Source of the DNA: a bacterium
GTDB lineage: Bacteria > UBA6262
Reading direction: 5' to 3'
NCBI GenBank assembly: GCA_028716025.1
Contig: JAQUQP010000019.1
Location: 1 to 18,579 of the forward strand
DNA: 18,579 nt
Part shown: positions 7,883 through 15,673 of the stretch, piece after piece
Position numbering within the stretch: position 1 is the first letter of the stretch
How the letters are laid out: each line of letters starts with the position of its first letter
Notes under the pieces: generated by a model
What the model was told of the DNA's origin: nothing
Databases searched by the model: none
Seen by the model: only the letters and a program-made list of their open reading frames with translations
Made by a program: the position numbers and the translations under genes

Positions 7883-8398
7883 ATGAATAAAAAAATGATG
7901 ATCGTGATATTAACAGGCGCGGTGTTATGTATTATAAGCACAGTCTCTTTAGCGCAATACGGCGAAGGATTAACGGTCCCGACCAGTGAAAATCCCGATT
8001 ACCAACCGCCAAGCAAGGAAATTTCAATATACAATTTGGGAATAAACGCGTTGAGCAATAATGATTATGACCAGGCTCTGGAATATTTTATGAAGGCGCT
8101 GAAACAGGATAAAAATAATGCTGATGCCATGATCATGATCGGGTACACACAGATCCAGCTGGCAAATCCTGATGATGCCATAGCCAATCTGCAAGCAGCT
8201 CTTAAAATACAGCCGCGTTCAGCGAAAGCCAGGCAGTATCTAGGCGAGGCCTATATTCGGGCAGCGGTGCAGGAAATGGATATATTAAACAGTTACGGTG
8301 AAGATGGGCAGGATCAATTGCAGGATCTGGGTGTGTATTTTACGACTACCTATGAAAATTTGATCAAATGCAAATACTGTACAGTCCCGGCAAATTAG
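7883..8398 (+). CDS. Exported tetratricopeptide repeat protein
   Basis: 171 residues. Residues 1-24 are a Sec signal peptide (Lys-rich start, hydrophobic core, SLA before the cut). About two and a half TPR units follow at 48-131, with phrases such as ALEYFMKALKQDKNNADA and IANLQAALKIQP showing the helix-turn-helix consensus. The C-terminal 35 residues are not TPR and include CKYC (163-166), a CxxC pair that could form a disulfide or bind metal after export. GAGGAG at 7872-7877 overlaps the UbiB stop, so the gene is translated from the same message. A terminator follows. It probably acts as a periplasmic or lipid-free scaffold; no partner can be named. Confidence 0.82.
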   Translation: MNKKMMIVILTGAVLCIISTVSLAQYGEGLTVPTSENPDYQPPSKEISIYNLGINALSNNDYDQALEYFMKALKQDKNNADAMIMIGYTQIQLANPDDAIANLQAALKIQPRSAKARQYLGEAYIRAAVQEMDILNSYGEDGQDQLQDLGVYFTTTYENLIKCKYCTVPAN

Positions 8399-8420
8399 TT
8401 TAAAAGCGATAAAACTTTCA

Positions 8421-8448
8421 AAAACCACCAGCATAACTGGTGGTTTTT
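8421..8448 (+). terminator. Rho-independent terminator (copy 1 of terminator-promoter module)
   Basis: A perfect 11-bp stem (arms 8421-8431 and 8437-8447) with a 5-nt loop (CATAA) and a T run. It begins 22 nt after the TPR gene. Its A-rich left arm means the hairpin also has a T run on the opposite strand. It runs straight into a promoter at 8450. Confidence 0.88.
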
Positions 8449-8449
8449 A

Positions 8450-8478
8450 TTGTGTATGCGGGCTGATTATGTTAAAAT
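8450..8478 (+). promoter_or_regulatory. Extended -10 sigma-70 promoter for the GNAT/RNase R unit
   Basis: The -35 TTGTGT (8450-8455) overlaps the end of the terminator T run. After 17 bp comes TAAAAT (8473-8478) preceded by TG-N (8470-8472), an extended -10. Transcription should start near 8485, leaving a short leader of about 19 nt before the ATG at 8504. The same architecture recurs at 14642-14670. Confidence 0.72.
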
Positions 8479-8503
8479 ATGATAACAAAAATGAGATTAT
8501 ATA

Positions 8504-9034
8504 ATGCTCAAGACAGAAATAGTAAATATTTACGTTGAGGATATCGTAAACGATATTGCCGCTATTAACCAGGGATCTTTCCCGCCAGGCTGGAAATACG
8601 GAGAAGATAAAGCGTATTATCGCAAAATGCTTAAAAGCGGAAAGAATGTAATAGTTTTATTAAAAAACAACGGTAAAAATATCGGCTTTCTCCTGGCAAT
8701 ACCTCATAACGAGGCGGTCACGGAATTAAAGGATGATGACCGGCTAATGACTAAAGACCCGGCCAGATATTATATCGAAACCATTGCTATTTTACCCGAA
8801 TATAGAGGGAAGAATGGTTTCTCCGTAATAATTAAAGCGTTAGGACAGGAATTAAGCCGGCGGGGCTTTTATAATATTTCATTGCATGCCAGGGTCGCGA
8901 ACAACTTCAGTAATATAGTCCAAAAGAAGGTACGGGTGACTAAAATAAGAAGAGTTGATAAATGGAAATACTGCAATAATGAAGAACCGGTTGATTACAT
9001 CGAGGGGACTTTAACTCCTCAATACAAGGGGTAA
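8504..9034 (+). CDS. GNAT-family N-acetyltransferase
   Basis: A 176-residue protein with a GNAT fold. Residues 46-66 form the central beta hairpin (VIVLLKNNGKNIGFLLAI). Motif A follows at 91-112 (IETIAILPEYRGKNGF), where RGKNGF takes the place of the R/Q-x-x-G-x-G/A pyrophosphate loop. Residues 123-142 (NISLHARVANNFSNIVQKK) match the later Asn-containing strand and helix. The acetyl acceptor cannot be predicted, although small stand-alone GNATs act on amines of metabolites or proteins. The gene is first in a unit driven by the promoter at 8450, and the ribosome binding site is weak. Confidence 0.78.
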   Translation: MLKTEIVNIYVEDIVNDIAAINQGSFPPGWKYGEDKAYYRKMLKSGKNVIVLLKNNGKNIGFLLAIPHNEAVTELKDDDRLMTKDPARYYIETIAILPEYRGKNGFSVIIKALGQELSRRGFYNISLHARVANNFSNIVQKKVRVTKIRRVDKWKYCNNEEPVDYIEGTLTPQYKG

Positions 9035-9043
9035 AGAGGTGCT

Positions 9044-9454
9044 ATGGGAGTATATATATATTGCCTCAAGAAAGATCATCTATACCAGTCTGCCATAAAA
9101 GGTCATACTTTCGAGAATGAATGGTTCAAACTTGGAGAAGATGGTAGTGTTCTAATCAAAGGCACGAATAAGAATGGTTATGCCTGGGATGGCTGCAGCC
9201 CGAAATTCAAGCTAAAGGATATCTATTTTGGGACACCGGAAGCAGTTCTGAACCCAAAGACCGGGGAAAGTAAAACATTCTATGCCTCCTTGGTCCACGA
9301 TGTGTTTTACCAATTCAGCGCCGAACTTAAGTCATTTGTCAAACGCCAACAAGTCGATCAAGAGTTTTATGCCATTCTAAAAAGAGATGAGTTTAGATTT
9401 GCCGGCATATACTACTATGCTGTACGTTTACTAGGCTGGCTGTTTTGGGGATAA
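9044..9454 (+). CDS. DUF1353-like protein
   Basis: 136 residues without signal peptide. The pattern AWDGCSPKF (47-55), then LVHDVFYQF (83-91), then KRQQVDQEFYAIL (100-112) and a closing YYAVRLLGW (124-132) follows the layout of DUF1353. That family's Trp-Asp-Gly, His-Asp and Asp-x-x-Phe motifs are conserved and occur often in phage genomes. Its function is not established; the His/Asp pairs suggest a metal or catalytic site but this is unproven. AGAGG at 9035-9039 precedes the ATG, 9 nt after the GNAT stop. No other phage gene is visible nearby, so this is probably a domesticated single gene rather than prophage. Confidence 0.7.
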   Translation: MGVYIYCLKKDHLYQSAIKGHTFENEWFKLGEDGSVLIKGTNKNGYAWDGCSPKFKLKDIYFGTPEAVLNPKTGESKTFYASLVHDVFYQFSAELKSFVKRQQVDQEFYAILKRDEFRFAGIYYYAVRLLGWLFWG

Positions 9455-9475
9455 ATTTGGTAACGGGACACTAAT

Positions 9476-11443
9476 ATGAAAAGACATTACAAAAGTCATC
9501 AGTGGCGCAAACGCTCGGAAAAGAAGAAAGGCACCATCATCGAGGGAGTGATCCAACATCACGGGCGATTCGCGTTCTTGCTTTCGGAAACAGCCAACAG
9601 CGCAGATGTTTTTCTTCATGGGCGCGGCCTGGACCTGGCTATGGACGGCGACAGGGTTTCCGCCAAGGTACACCGTGAGGCAGACGGCCGGTTTGCAGGC
9701 GAGCTAATAGCTGTGCTTGAGCACGCCCATAAAAATGTCATTGGCATCCTGAAAAAACTCCCGCATGGCTGGATCGTGGTTTCTGAAAAAGGTGAAGCAC
9801 CGGCAACGGAAGTAATCGGTTTCCAGCATAAGATCATTCCAGTAGCCGGGGCAGTGGCTGTACTGGAGATCACGCGCTGGCCTACGGAAAGGCTCGGCGC
9901 CGCCGGGATGGTCATTGAGATCCTGGGACAGGCGGATAACGTAACAACGCGTATCACCATGCTCTTGCGGGCTCATGGCATCAGTGAAATATTTCCCAAA
10001 GAAGTTCTCCATCAAAGCAATGCTTTACCGGTTAAACTTGAGGCCGCGGATTGGCACGGGCGGGAAGAGCTGTTCCATCTGCCGATAGTGACTATTGACG
10101 GGGCTGACGCGAAAGATTTCGATGACGCAGTCTCCCTGGAACAACTGGATATGAACATAGTCAGGCTGGGGGTGCACATAGCTGATGTGGGTCATTACGT
10201 GAAAGTCGGGTCAGCTTTGGATAAAGAAGCCTATAAGCGTGGGACCAGTGTTTACCTTCCTGACCGGGTCATACCCATGCTGCCGCCTTCGCTTTCCAAT
10301 AATTTGTGCAGCCTGGTGCCTTTCCAGGAACGCCTCACCGTATCAGTCTTTATGGACATTGATGCGGCGGGAAATGTGATCAGGCGGCGTATGGCCAATA
10401 CGGTAATACGTTCCTGCCGGAGGTTCACTTATGATGAAGTCCAAAAGCTGCTGGACGGCGGACATATAGCTGAAGTGCCCAAAGCGGCAAAAGAAGCAGT
10501 CCTGCGCATGGGCAGGCTGGCAGAAATATTGTACCAGCAAAGAGTTAAGAGAGGGGCACTAGATTTCAACCTCCCGGAATATAAAGTGGATCTTGATGAA
10601 GACGGCAAACCGCTGCGGGTGGTACAGCGCCCGAGGCTGGCAAGCCATCGCCTGATCGAGGAATTCATGCTGCTAGCCAACGAAGCGATCGCCACTGAAC
10701 TTATGGCCGCGAAAGCTCCGTTTTTGCACCGCCGCCATGATGTACCTGACCCTGATAAGATAAGAAAACTGGCCAAAGAGCTCGGTGACCTGGGATTATC
10801 CGCCGGACATCTTTCAGGCGGGAATACGCACAAGGCCCTGCAGGATATCCTGCTCCAGGCGCAGGAGCATCCCCTGGAAGATATAATTAATTCTCTTATG
10901 GTCCGCAGTATGCAGCAGGCTGTTTACTCCCCGGAATCGCTGGGACATTTTGGCATTGCCGCTAAAGCCTACGCTCATTTTACCTCGCCTATCAGGAGAT
11001 ATCCTGATCTAATGACGCATCGTGCCATTAAAGCCCTCCTGCAGGGTAAAAAAGAAAATCATGGCGCGCTGTCACTGATCGAGGCGGGTGTTCATTGCTC
11101 GGAACGCGAACGCTCTGCGGCAGAGGTGGAATATAAGGCGGTAGATCTGATGCGAGCTGAATTATTAAAGGGGCAGACAGGAAAAGTAATGGATGGTATC
11201 GTAGTTTCAGTAATGGACAGCGGTTCATTCGTGCGCTGTGGTGATACTGGCGCCGAAGGATTTCTGCGTGAAACCAATCTCAGACTTGGCGACAAACTAA
11301 AAGTAATGATAGAGAAAGTGGATCTCAGAGAAGGAAAGATAGATTTATCCTTAGCGAATAAATCCCAACTGCCGACACATTGGCGCAGGACCAAGCTCAA
11401 ACCACGAAATCATGAGCATAATAAAAAAATGCCGCGGTTATAG
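9476..11443 (+). CDS. rnr: RNase II/R family 3'-5' exoribonuclease
   Basis: 655 residues. After a basic start (1-18), an OB-type cold-shock domain spans 20-80 and a second 85-155. The RNB catalytic domain (about 200-535) shows IDGADAKDFDDAV at 207-219, whose Asp208, Asp214, Asp216 and Asp217 match the metal-binding acidic cluster of RNase R. YAHFTSPIRRYPDL lies further on, and an S1 domain (about 567-640) closes the protein. It degrades structured RNA processively from the 3' end in the cytoplasm. It is shorter than E. coli RNase R because it lacks the N-terminal helix-turn-helix and the long basic tail, as in many non-enterobacterial homologues. The gene lies 21 nt after the DUF1353-like gene with only a weak ribosome binding site. 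Confidence 0.92.
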   Translation: MKRHYKSHQWRKRSEKKKGTIIEGVIQHHGRFAFLLSETANSADVFLHGRGLDLAMDGDRVSAKVHREADGRFAGELIAVLEHAHKNVIGILKKLPHGWIVVSEKGEAPATEVIGFQHKIIPVAGAVAVLEITRWPTERLGAAGMVIEILGQADNVTTRITMLLRAHGISEIFPKEVLHQSNALPVKLEAADWHGREELFHLPIVTIDGADAKDFDDAVSLEQLDMNIVRLGVHIADVGHYVKVGSALDKEAYKRGTSVYLPDRVIPMLPPSLSNNLCSLVPFQERLTVSVFMDIDAAGNVIRRRMANTVIRSCRRFTYDEVQKLLDGGHIAEVPKAAKEAVLRMGRLAEILYQQRVKRGALDFNLPEYKVDLDEDGKPLRVVQRPRLASHRLIEEFMLLANEAIATELMAAKAPFLHRRHDVPDPDKIRKLAKELGDLGLSAGHLSGGNTHKALQDILLQAQEHPLEDIINSLMVRSMQQAVYSPESLGHFGIAAKAYAHFTSPIRRYPDLMTHRAIKALLQGKKENHGALSLIEAGVHCSERERSAAEVEYKAVDLMRAELLKGQTGKVMDGIVVSVMDSGSFVRCGDTGAEGFLRETNLRLGDKLKVMIEKVDLREGKIDLSLANKSQLPTHWRRTKLKPRNHEHNKKMPRL

Positions 11444-11460
11444 GTTTGGGAGGAGTAATC

Positions 11461-13008
11461 GTGTTTTTGAAGAAACAAATAATTTATTATGCTATTTTGA
11501 TTTTGCTAAAAAGTGTTTGTTTTTCATATTCAATTTATGCTGCGGAACAACCCCGTGCCGAGCAAAAGAGTGAAAATGCTCCTTTTGGGATGCATGGCGC
11601 GTTCTCGCGGCCATTTATTAAATCGGATAATGTCACCCATGAAGAAGTTTTAAAAAGGATTCACGAAGATAAAACATTATATCGGCATGTTCAGGATATA
11701 GGCATTAAATGGATCAGGCCGGGTGCTGATATTTATTGGCGGGCAGTCCAGCCCTCCTTGGAATATGTAAAAAAGGGAAGGTATGATTGGCGAAGTATAG
11801 ATGACCTTTACGGCCGGGTTCCCGCAGGGGTATGTATATTAGGAACTTTTGATCCTTTAGTGTGGGGCATAAATAGCGATCCGGCTTTTAAGCCAGGCAC
11901 ATGGGAATTTGCCAGCGCTGAAGAAGAAAAATACTATATCAAATTCGTTAAAGAGGTTGTTGAACGCTATGATGGTGATGGATATAAAGATATGCCGGGA
12001 TTACAAAACCCGATTAGGTATTGGCAGATCGGTAATGAACAAGCTTTCAGGCCTCTTATAGGAACCAGGAAGGTTAATGAGCCGCTGGACTGGAAAGGAT
12101 TCAGCCATATAGTAGAAATCTCTGCTAAAGCTATAAAGGAAAGCGATCCTATGGCCAAAATTGCGCTGGGTGGGCTGGCATCGGGGTATCCGCTTCTTAA
12201 TGACCCGATCGCCAAACTTATGGATAGTCCTCCGGGAATAAGGGAACGTGAAGAGTTTTATGCCCCCTTATTAAAGGATCTTAATGGTAAATATATTGAT
12301 ATATTTGATATTCACTATTATGGCTCTCTGCAAGAGACAAGCTCAGAAGGTTGGAACTGGATTTTTATGAAAGATGTATATACGTATATTCGACAAATAC
12401 TCAATAAGAATGGTTACCAAAACACAGAAATCTGGTTCACGGAAACAGCGGTGCCAAGCGAACCTTCTGGCGAAAGATTCCAAGCCATGAATCTTGTTAA
12501 AAGATTTATTTATCCGTTATCGTTTGGAGTGAAAAAAGTATTTTGGTGGAATATGGTCGAAGGCGAATACCCTTTAGAAGTTGATAAACCAGCTAATCAT
12601 TTTGGATTGGTTTATGATGGTTTGGGACAGGGCGACCCTGGGTATGGCGTGAAAAAATTAGCTTACTATACTTACAAAATAATGGTTGAGGTCCTGGCTG
12701 GCAGTGACTGGAATAAAATAGAAACAATTCATGAAAAAGACGGAATCTATGTTTTTAAAATCACAAAACAAGGTAAATCTGTCTGGGTAGCTTGGAATGA
12801 AAATAAAGTGCCGAGCCAGTTCAGTGTCACCGGTCTTAAAGCGAGTAAAATAAAGGTAACTAAAACTATACCTAAGGCAAATAGAGGTAGAGAATTGAAG
12901 GAACAGGATTACCCGCAATTCTTTGAAGAAGAATTTATTGCTGTACTCAAAGGAAAAGCAGATATAAATTTAACAGATGTTCCCCTGTTTATTAAAGAAA
13001 TCGAGTAA
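11461..13008 (+). CDS. Secreted glycoside hydrolase-like TIM-barrel protein (GH39/GH5-like)
   Basis: The start is GTG 11461, five bases after GGGAGGAG (11448-11455); an in-frame TTG at 11446 lies within that site and is rejected. The protein has 515 residues with a signal peptide of about 28 (cut near IYAAEQ). The body reads as a clan-A beta/alpha barrel. IGNEQ holds the Asn-Glu acid/base pair (Asn192, Glu193) after strand 4, DIHYYGS lies near 283-289, and EIWFTETAV carries the probable nucleophile Glu328. FWWNMVEG supplies the aromatic platform. A beta-rich C-terminal domain follows from about 400. The substrate is unknown; a plant or microbial polysaccharide in the periplasm or outside is likely. 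The sequence looks more AT-rich than the adjacent RNase gene. Confidence 0.8.
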   Translation: MFLKKQIIYYAILILLKSVCFSYSIYAAEQPRAEQKSENAPFGMHGAFSRPFIKSDNVTHEEVLKRIHEDKTLYRHVQDIGIKWIRPGADIYWRAVQPSLEYVKKGRYDWRSIDDLYGRVPAGVCILGTFDPLVWGINSDPAFKPGTWEFASAEEEKYYIKFVKEVVERYDGDGYKDMPGLQNPIRYWQIGNEQAFRPLIGTRKVNEPLDWKGFSHIVEISAKAIKESDPMAKIALGGLASGYPLLNDPIAKLMDSPPGIREREEFYAPLLKDLNGKYIDIFDIHYYGSLQETSSEGWNWIFMKDVYTYIRQILNKNGYQNTEIWFTETAVPSEPSGERFQAMNLVKRFIYPLSFGVKKVFWWNMVEGEYPLEVDKPANHFGLVYDGLGQGDPGYGVKKLAYYTYKIMVEVLAGSDWNKIETIHEKDGIYVFKITKQGKSVWVAWNENKVPSQFSVTGLKASKIKVTKTIPKANRGRELKEQDYPQFFEEEFIAVLKGKADINLTDVPLFIKEIE

Positions 13009-13046
13009 GGCTGCCAGACTTTGGATAACCGCTGGAATTATTTTAA

Positions 13047-13075
13047 TTGACAACAGATGTTTTTGGACGTATAAA
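13047..13075 (+). promoter_or_regulatory. Near-consensus sigma-70 promoter for cmoA
   Basis: A perfect TTGACA (13047-13052) is followed after 17 bp by TATAAA (13070-13075). Transcription should start near 13082 and give a leader of about 36 nt with AGAAGGGG (13104-13111) as ribosome binding site. It lies between the hydrolase stop and the cmoA start, so cmoA has its own promoter. Confidence 0.8.
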
Positions 13076-13117
13076 TATATTTTATTTACCTTATTTCCAA
13101 GGCAGAAGGGGTGTATT

Positions 13118-13843
13118 ATGGTGAAAGACCAGATTTTTAGAAAAAAGCAGCCGATAACCGATTTTAATTTTAGGAAGAAGACCGCGGCTGTATTTGATGA
13201 TATGCTGAACCGTTCTGTACCCTTTTATCAGGAAATCCAGCGTATGACCGTTGAAATAGCCGCTGATTTCGCTGCTCCGAGTACAAACGTATACGATCTG
13301 GGTTGCTCCACAGGCACAACGCTTCTTGCCCTGGATAAAGCTTTACCGCAGGATGTTTCTTTTACCGGCGTTGACTATTCTCCCGATATGATCGAGAAGG
13401 CGAAAGAAAAACTCAAAAAAAATAATGTAAAAAGAGACTGCAAATTTATCTGCCGGGACTTAAATGACGGCATCGCGGTTACCAACGCGTCAGTGGTAAT
13501 ATTTACTCTTACCCTCCAGTTCGTTCGTCCGTTAAAACGCCAGAAGATGATGGAAGATATTTGCAAGGGAATTAACAAGGGCGGATGCCTTATCCTGGTT
13601 GAGAAAGTATTAAGCGTCGATTCAAAATTAAACCGGCTTTTTATAGATTACTACTACAACTTTAAGAAGCGCCAGGGTTATAACCAGTTAGAGATATCCC
13701 AAAAGAGGGAAGCCTTGGAAAATGTTTTGATCCCATACCATCCTGAAGAAAACCGGCAGCTGCTTCTTGACAGCGGTTTCAAAGAGTGCGATATGTTCTT
13801 TAAATGGTATAATTTCTGCGGAATGCTGGCGCTAAAAATATGA
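13118..13843 (+). CDS. cmoA: Carboxy-S-adenosyl-L-methionine synthase
   Basis: The start is ATG 13118, six bases after AGAAGGGG; the frame is open back to 12977 but that extension crosses the promoter and is not used. The resulting 241 residues match the 247 of E. coli CmoA. The family signature is followed closely: NRSVPFY (31-37), the SAM-binding VYDLGCSTGTT (58-68), VDYSPDMIEKA (85-95), FTLTLQFV (129-136) and LEISQKREALENV (191-203), which contains the carboxylate-binding Arg197. The enzyme converts SAM and prephenate to carboxy-SAM, used by CmoB to make the cmo5U34 wobble base in tRNA. No cmoB lies in the window. The stop overlaps the next gene by four bases (ATGA). Confidence 0.93.
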   Translation: MVKDQIFRKKQPITDFNFRKKTAAVFDDMLNRSVPFYQEIQRMTVEIAADFAAPSTNVYDLGCSTGTTLLALDKALPQDVSFTGVDYSPDMIEKAKEKLKKNNVKRDCKFICRDLNDGIAVTNASVVIFTLTLQFVRPLKRQKMMEDICKGINKGGCLILVEKVLSVDSKLNRLFIDYYYNFKKRQGYNQLEISQKREALENVLIPYHPEENRQLLLDSGFKECDMFFKWYNFCGMLALKI

Positions 13844-14583
13844 TGCGGAAAATATTTCATGCCTTTCTTTTAAAAAGCGGCACGGTATTTTTCCGTTTAC
13901 GTAATTATTTGTTCCCGATTTTTATTATTATGGTGCTTGTTTTTACCAAACCGGCCTTATTCCTGGGCAGGGAAGATATTGATATAGCTCTGGTTACTTT
14001 AGGCTTTATCATATCGATAGGGTCGGCGTTGTTCCGCTTATTTGTTATCGGTTTGGCTTATATCGCGCGCGGCGGTAAAGACGGTCATGTTTACGCGGAA
14101 GGACTGGTAACACAAGGAATTTATGCCCATGTGCGTAATCCTATGTATGTCGCAAATTTTCTTGTGGTCGTGGGAATCACGTTAATTTACGGGTCTTTTT
14201 GGCTATATTTTGTGCTAATTCCTTTCTTCGCTTACATCTATTTATCCATAGTAACCGCGGAGGAAGATTACCTGCGGAGCCATTACAACGAGGAATTTCA
14301 GGCCTACTGTCAAAAAGTGAACCGCTTTATCCCTGATTTTTCCGGACTGCGCGAAACCATAAAGCAGTTTCCATATGATTGGAAAAAAGCTATCCGCAAA
14401 GAATTCGGCACTTCCATCGGGATACTGGCCGGCAGTTATTCCCTTTGGTTATACAAGAGATACCATTTTTACAACCTTGGACAGAGTGAATACAGGATAT
14501 TTATCGTGGAAATACCGCTTATTTTATTAGCTATAATATACTGTTCTATAATGTACCTTAAAAAGACCGGTCGGCTGGATTGA
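13840..14583 (+). CDS. Isoprenylcysteine carboxyl methyltransferase-like membrane protein
   Basis: A 247-residue integral membrane protein with hydrophobic segments at about 18-35, 45-68, 103-125 and 128-143, and a final pair near 195-240. The SAM-binding core of the ICMT/PEMT group is visible: a GIYAHVRNPMYVANFL stretch (HxRNPMY) after the third segment, and a later EEDYLRSHYNEEFQAYCQKV ending in NRFIP. These two motifs form the family's SAM pocket. It probably methylates a small or lipid-like substrate at the membrane; true prenylcysteine is unlikely in bacteria. The ATG at 13840 overlaps the cmoA stop, so translation is coupled. A terminator lies 30 nt downstream. Confidence 0.85.
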   Translation: MMRKIFHAFLLKSGTVFFRLRNYLFPIFIIMVLVFTKPALFLGREDIDIALVTLGFIISIGSALFRLFVIGLAYIARGGKDGHVYAEGLVTQGIYAHVRNPMYVANFLVVVGITLIYGSFWLYFVLIPFFAYIYLSIVTAEEDYLRSHYNEEFQAYCQKVNRFIPDFSGLRETIKQFPYDWKKAIRKEFGTSIGILAGSYSLWLYKRYHFYNLGQSEYRIFIVEIPLILLAIIYCSIMYLKKTGRLD

Positions 14584-14612
14584 TTTTTGGCCATGAATAA
14601 CGCGAAAATAAT

Positions 14613-14640
14613 AAAACCACCAAAACATCTGGTGGTTTTT
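14613..14640 (+). terminator. Rho-independent terminator (copy 2 of terminator-promoter module)
   Basis: A perfect 10-bp stem (arms 14613-14622 and 14630-14639), 7-nt loop and T run, ending the cmoA unit. Its right arm and following bases are nearly identical to those of the terminator at 8421-8448, and as there it is followed at once by an extended -10 promoter. Confidence 0.88.
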
Positions 14641-14641
14641 A

Positions 14642-14670
14642 TTGTTTATAGGGATTGATTATGCTAAAAT
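14642..14670 (+). promoter_or_regulatory. Extended -10 sigma-70 promoter for the ABC transporter unit
   Basis: TTGTTT (14642-14647), 17 bp, then TAAAAT (14665-14670) with TG-C directly before it. The start of transcription should be near 14677, leaving a leader of about 64 nt. The layout and most bases match the promoter at 8450-8478. Confidence 0.75.
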
Positions 14671-14740
14671 GAAATAAAAACTCAACTGTACGCAAAGCAA
14701 AGAAAGTGAAATTTATCAAAAGAAAATAGGGAGTAGTGTA

Positions 14741-15664
14741 ATGGGAATAGTAGAAGTAAAAAGTCTTAGGAAGGAATATGATTCCCTGGTCGCGGTACGG
14801 GATATCAGCTTCTCAGTAGAGCGGGGTCAGGTTTTAGGGCTGATCGGGCCTAATGGAGCCGGTAAGACCACGCTTCTTAGAATACTGGCTACCCTTTTGC
14901 CGCCGACAGCCGGAGAGGTCACTATTAACGGTTTAAATACGGCTAAAGAGTATTTAGCCATAAGAAAAACGATCGGCTATTTGCCGGATTTTTTCAACTT
15001 ATATGACGACCTGACAATTGAGGAATGCTTAACTTTTTTTGCCCGGGCCTATAAAGTAGAGGGAAAGGAAATAGACCGCCTGATATTTGAAACTTTAAAC
15101 TATGTTGACCTGCGAGAAAAAAGATTTGATTTTATCCGTAATCTTTCACGGGGAATGATCCAAAGGCTGGGGGTTGCCGTTCTATTGGTAAGAAAGCCGG
15201 ATATTTTCCTGCTGGATGAACCTGCCTCCGGATTAGACCCGCGAGCCAGAGCGGAATTACGGCAAGTGCTTACTAAATTGAGTAGTGAGGGAAGAACCAT
15301 CATTATATCGTCGCATGTTCTGGCTGACTTGGCGGATATCTGCTCTCACATTATTATTATGGACAAAGGCAAGTTCCTGGCGAACGGGCCAGTCCGGGAG
15401 ATCATTAATCAGATCAGCGATACAAAAAGAATACATCTGGAAATATTGGGAAATAGTGAACAGGCAAAAACCGCGTTAGAAAATTATGCAAATATCAAAT
15501 TGCTCAAAACACAGGAAAGCTCTTTTATTGTTGAAATCGCCGCTGATCTGGAAAAAGTAGCTCTATTGAACAAGCATTTAGTAGATCAGGGCTTTAAAGT
15601 TGTATCTTTTTACGAAGAGAAAGCAAATCTGGAAGATGTCTTCCTGAAAATAACCGGACACTAA
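14741..15664 (+). CDS. ABC transporter ATP-binding protein (ABC-2 type)
   Basis: 307 residues. The nucleotide-binding domain has Walker A GPNGAGKTT (36-44), a Q-loop region near 80-90, the signature LSRGM (135-139, a variant of LSGGQ), Walker B DIFLLDE (154-160, catalytic Glu160), the D-loop SGLDP and the switch His192. Residues 225-307 form the extra C-terminal domain common in ABC-2 exporters (CcmA/NatA-like). AGGGAG at 14728-14733 supports the ATG. The permease gene follows with a gap of under ten bases. The pair is probably an exporter, but the substrate is not indicated by the sequence or neighbours. Confidence 0.93.
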   Translation: MGIVEVKSLRKEYDSLVAVRDISFSVERGQVLGLIGPNGAGKTTLLRILATLLPPTAGEVTINGLNTAKEYLAIRKTIGYLPDFFNLYDDLTIEECLTFFARAYKVEGKEIDRLIFETLNYVDLREKRFDFIRNLSRGMIQRLGVAVLLVRKPDIFLLDEPASGLDPRARAELRQVLTKLSSEGRTIIISSHVLADLADICSHIIIMDKGKFLANGPVREIINQISDTKRIHLEILGNSEQAKTALENYANIKLLKTQESSFIVEIAADLEKVALLNKHLVDQGFKVVSFYEEKANLEDVFLKITGH

Positions 15665-15673
15665 GGAGTGACT

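Noticed and set aside
11446..11460. Upstream TTG start for the hydrolase
   Set aside because: The TTG and next codons are the Shine-Dalgarno itself; GTG 11461 has ideal spacing and starts a normal signal peptide.
13009..13046. Possible terminator after the hydrolase gene
   Set aside because: Only a short CCAG/CTGG pairing with a large loop and no proper T run; too weak to call.
12977..13117. N-terminal extension of CmoA
   Set aside because: The extension overlaps the hydrolase gene and the near-consensus promoter, and the protein from 13118 already has the normal CmoA length.
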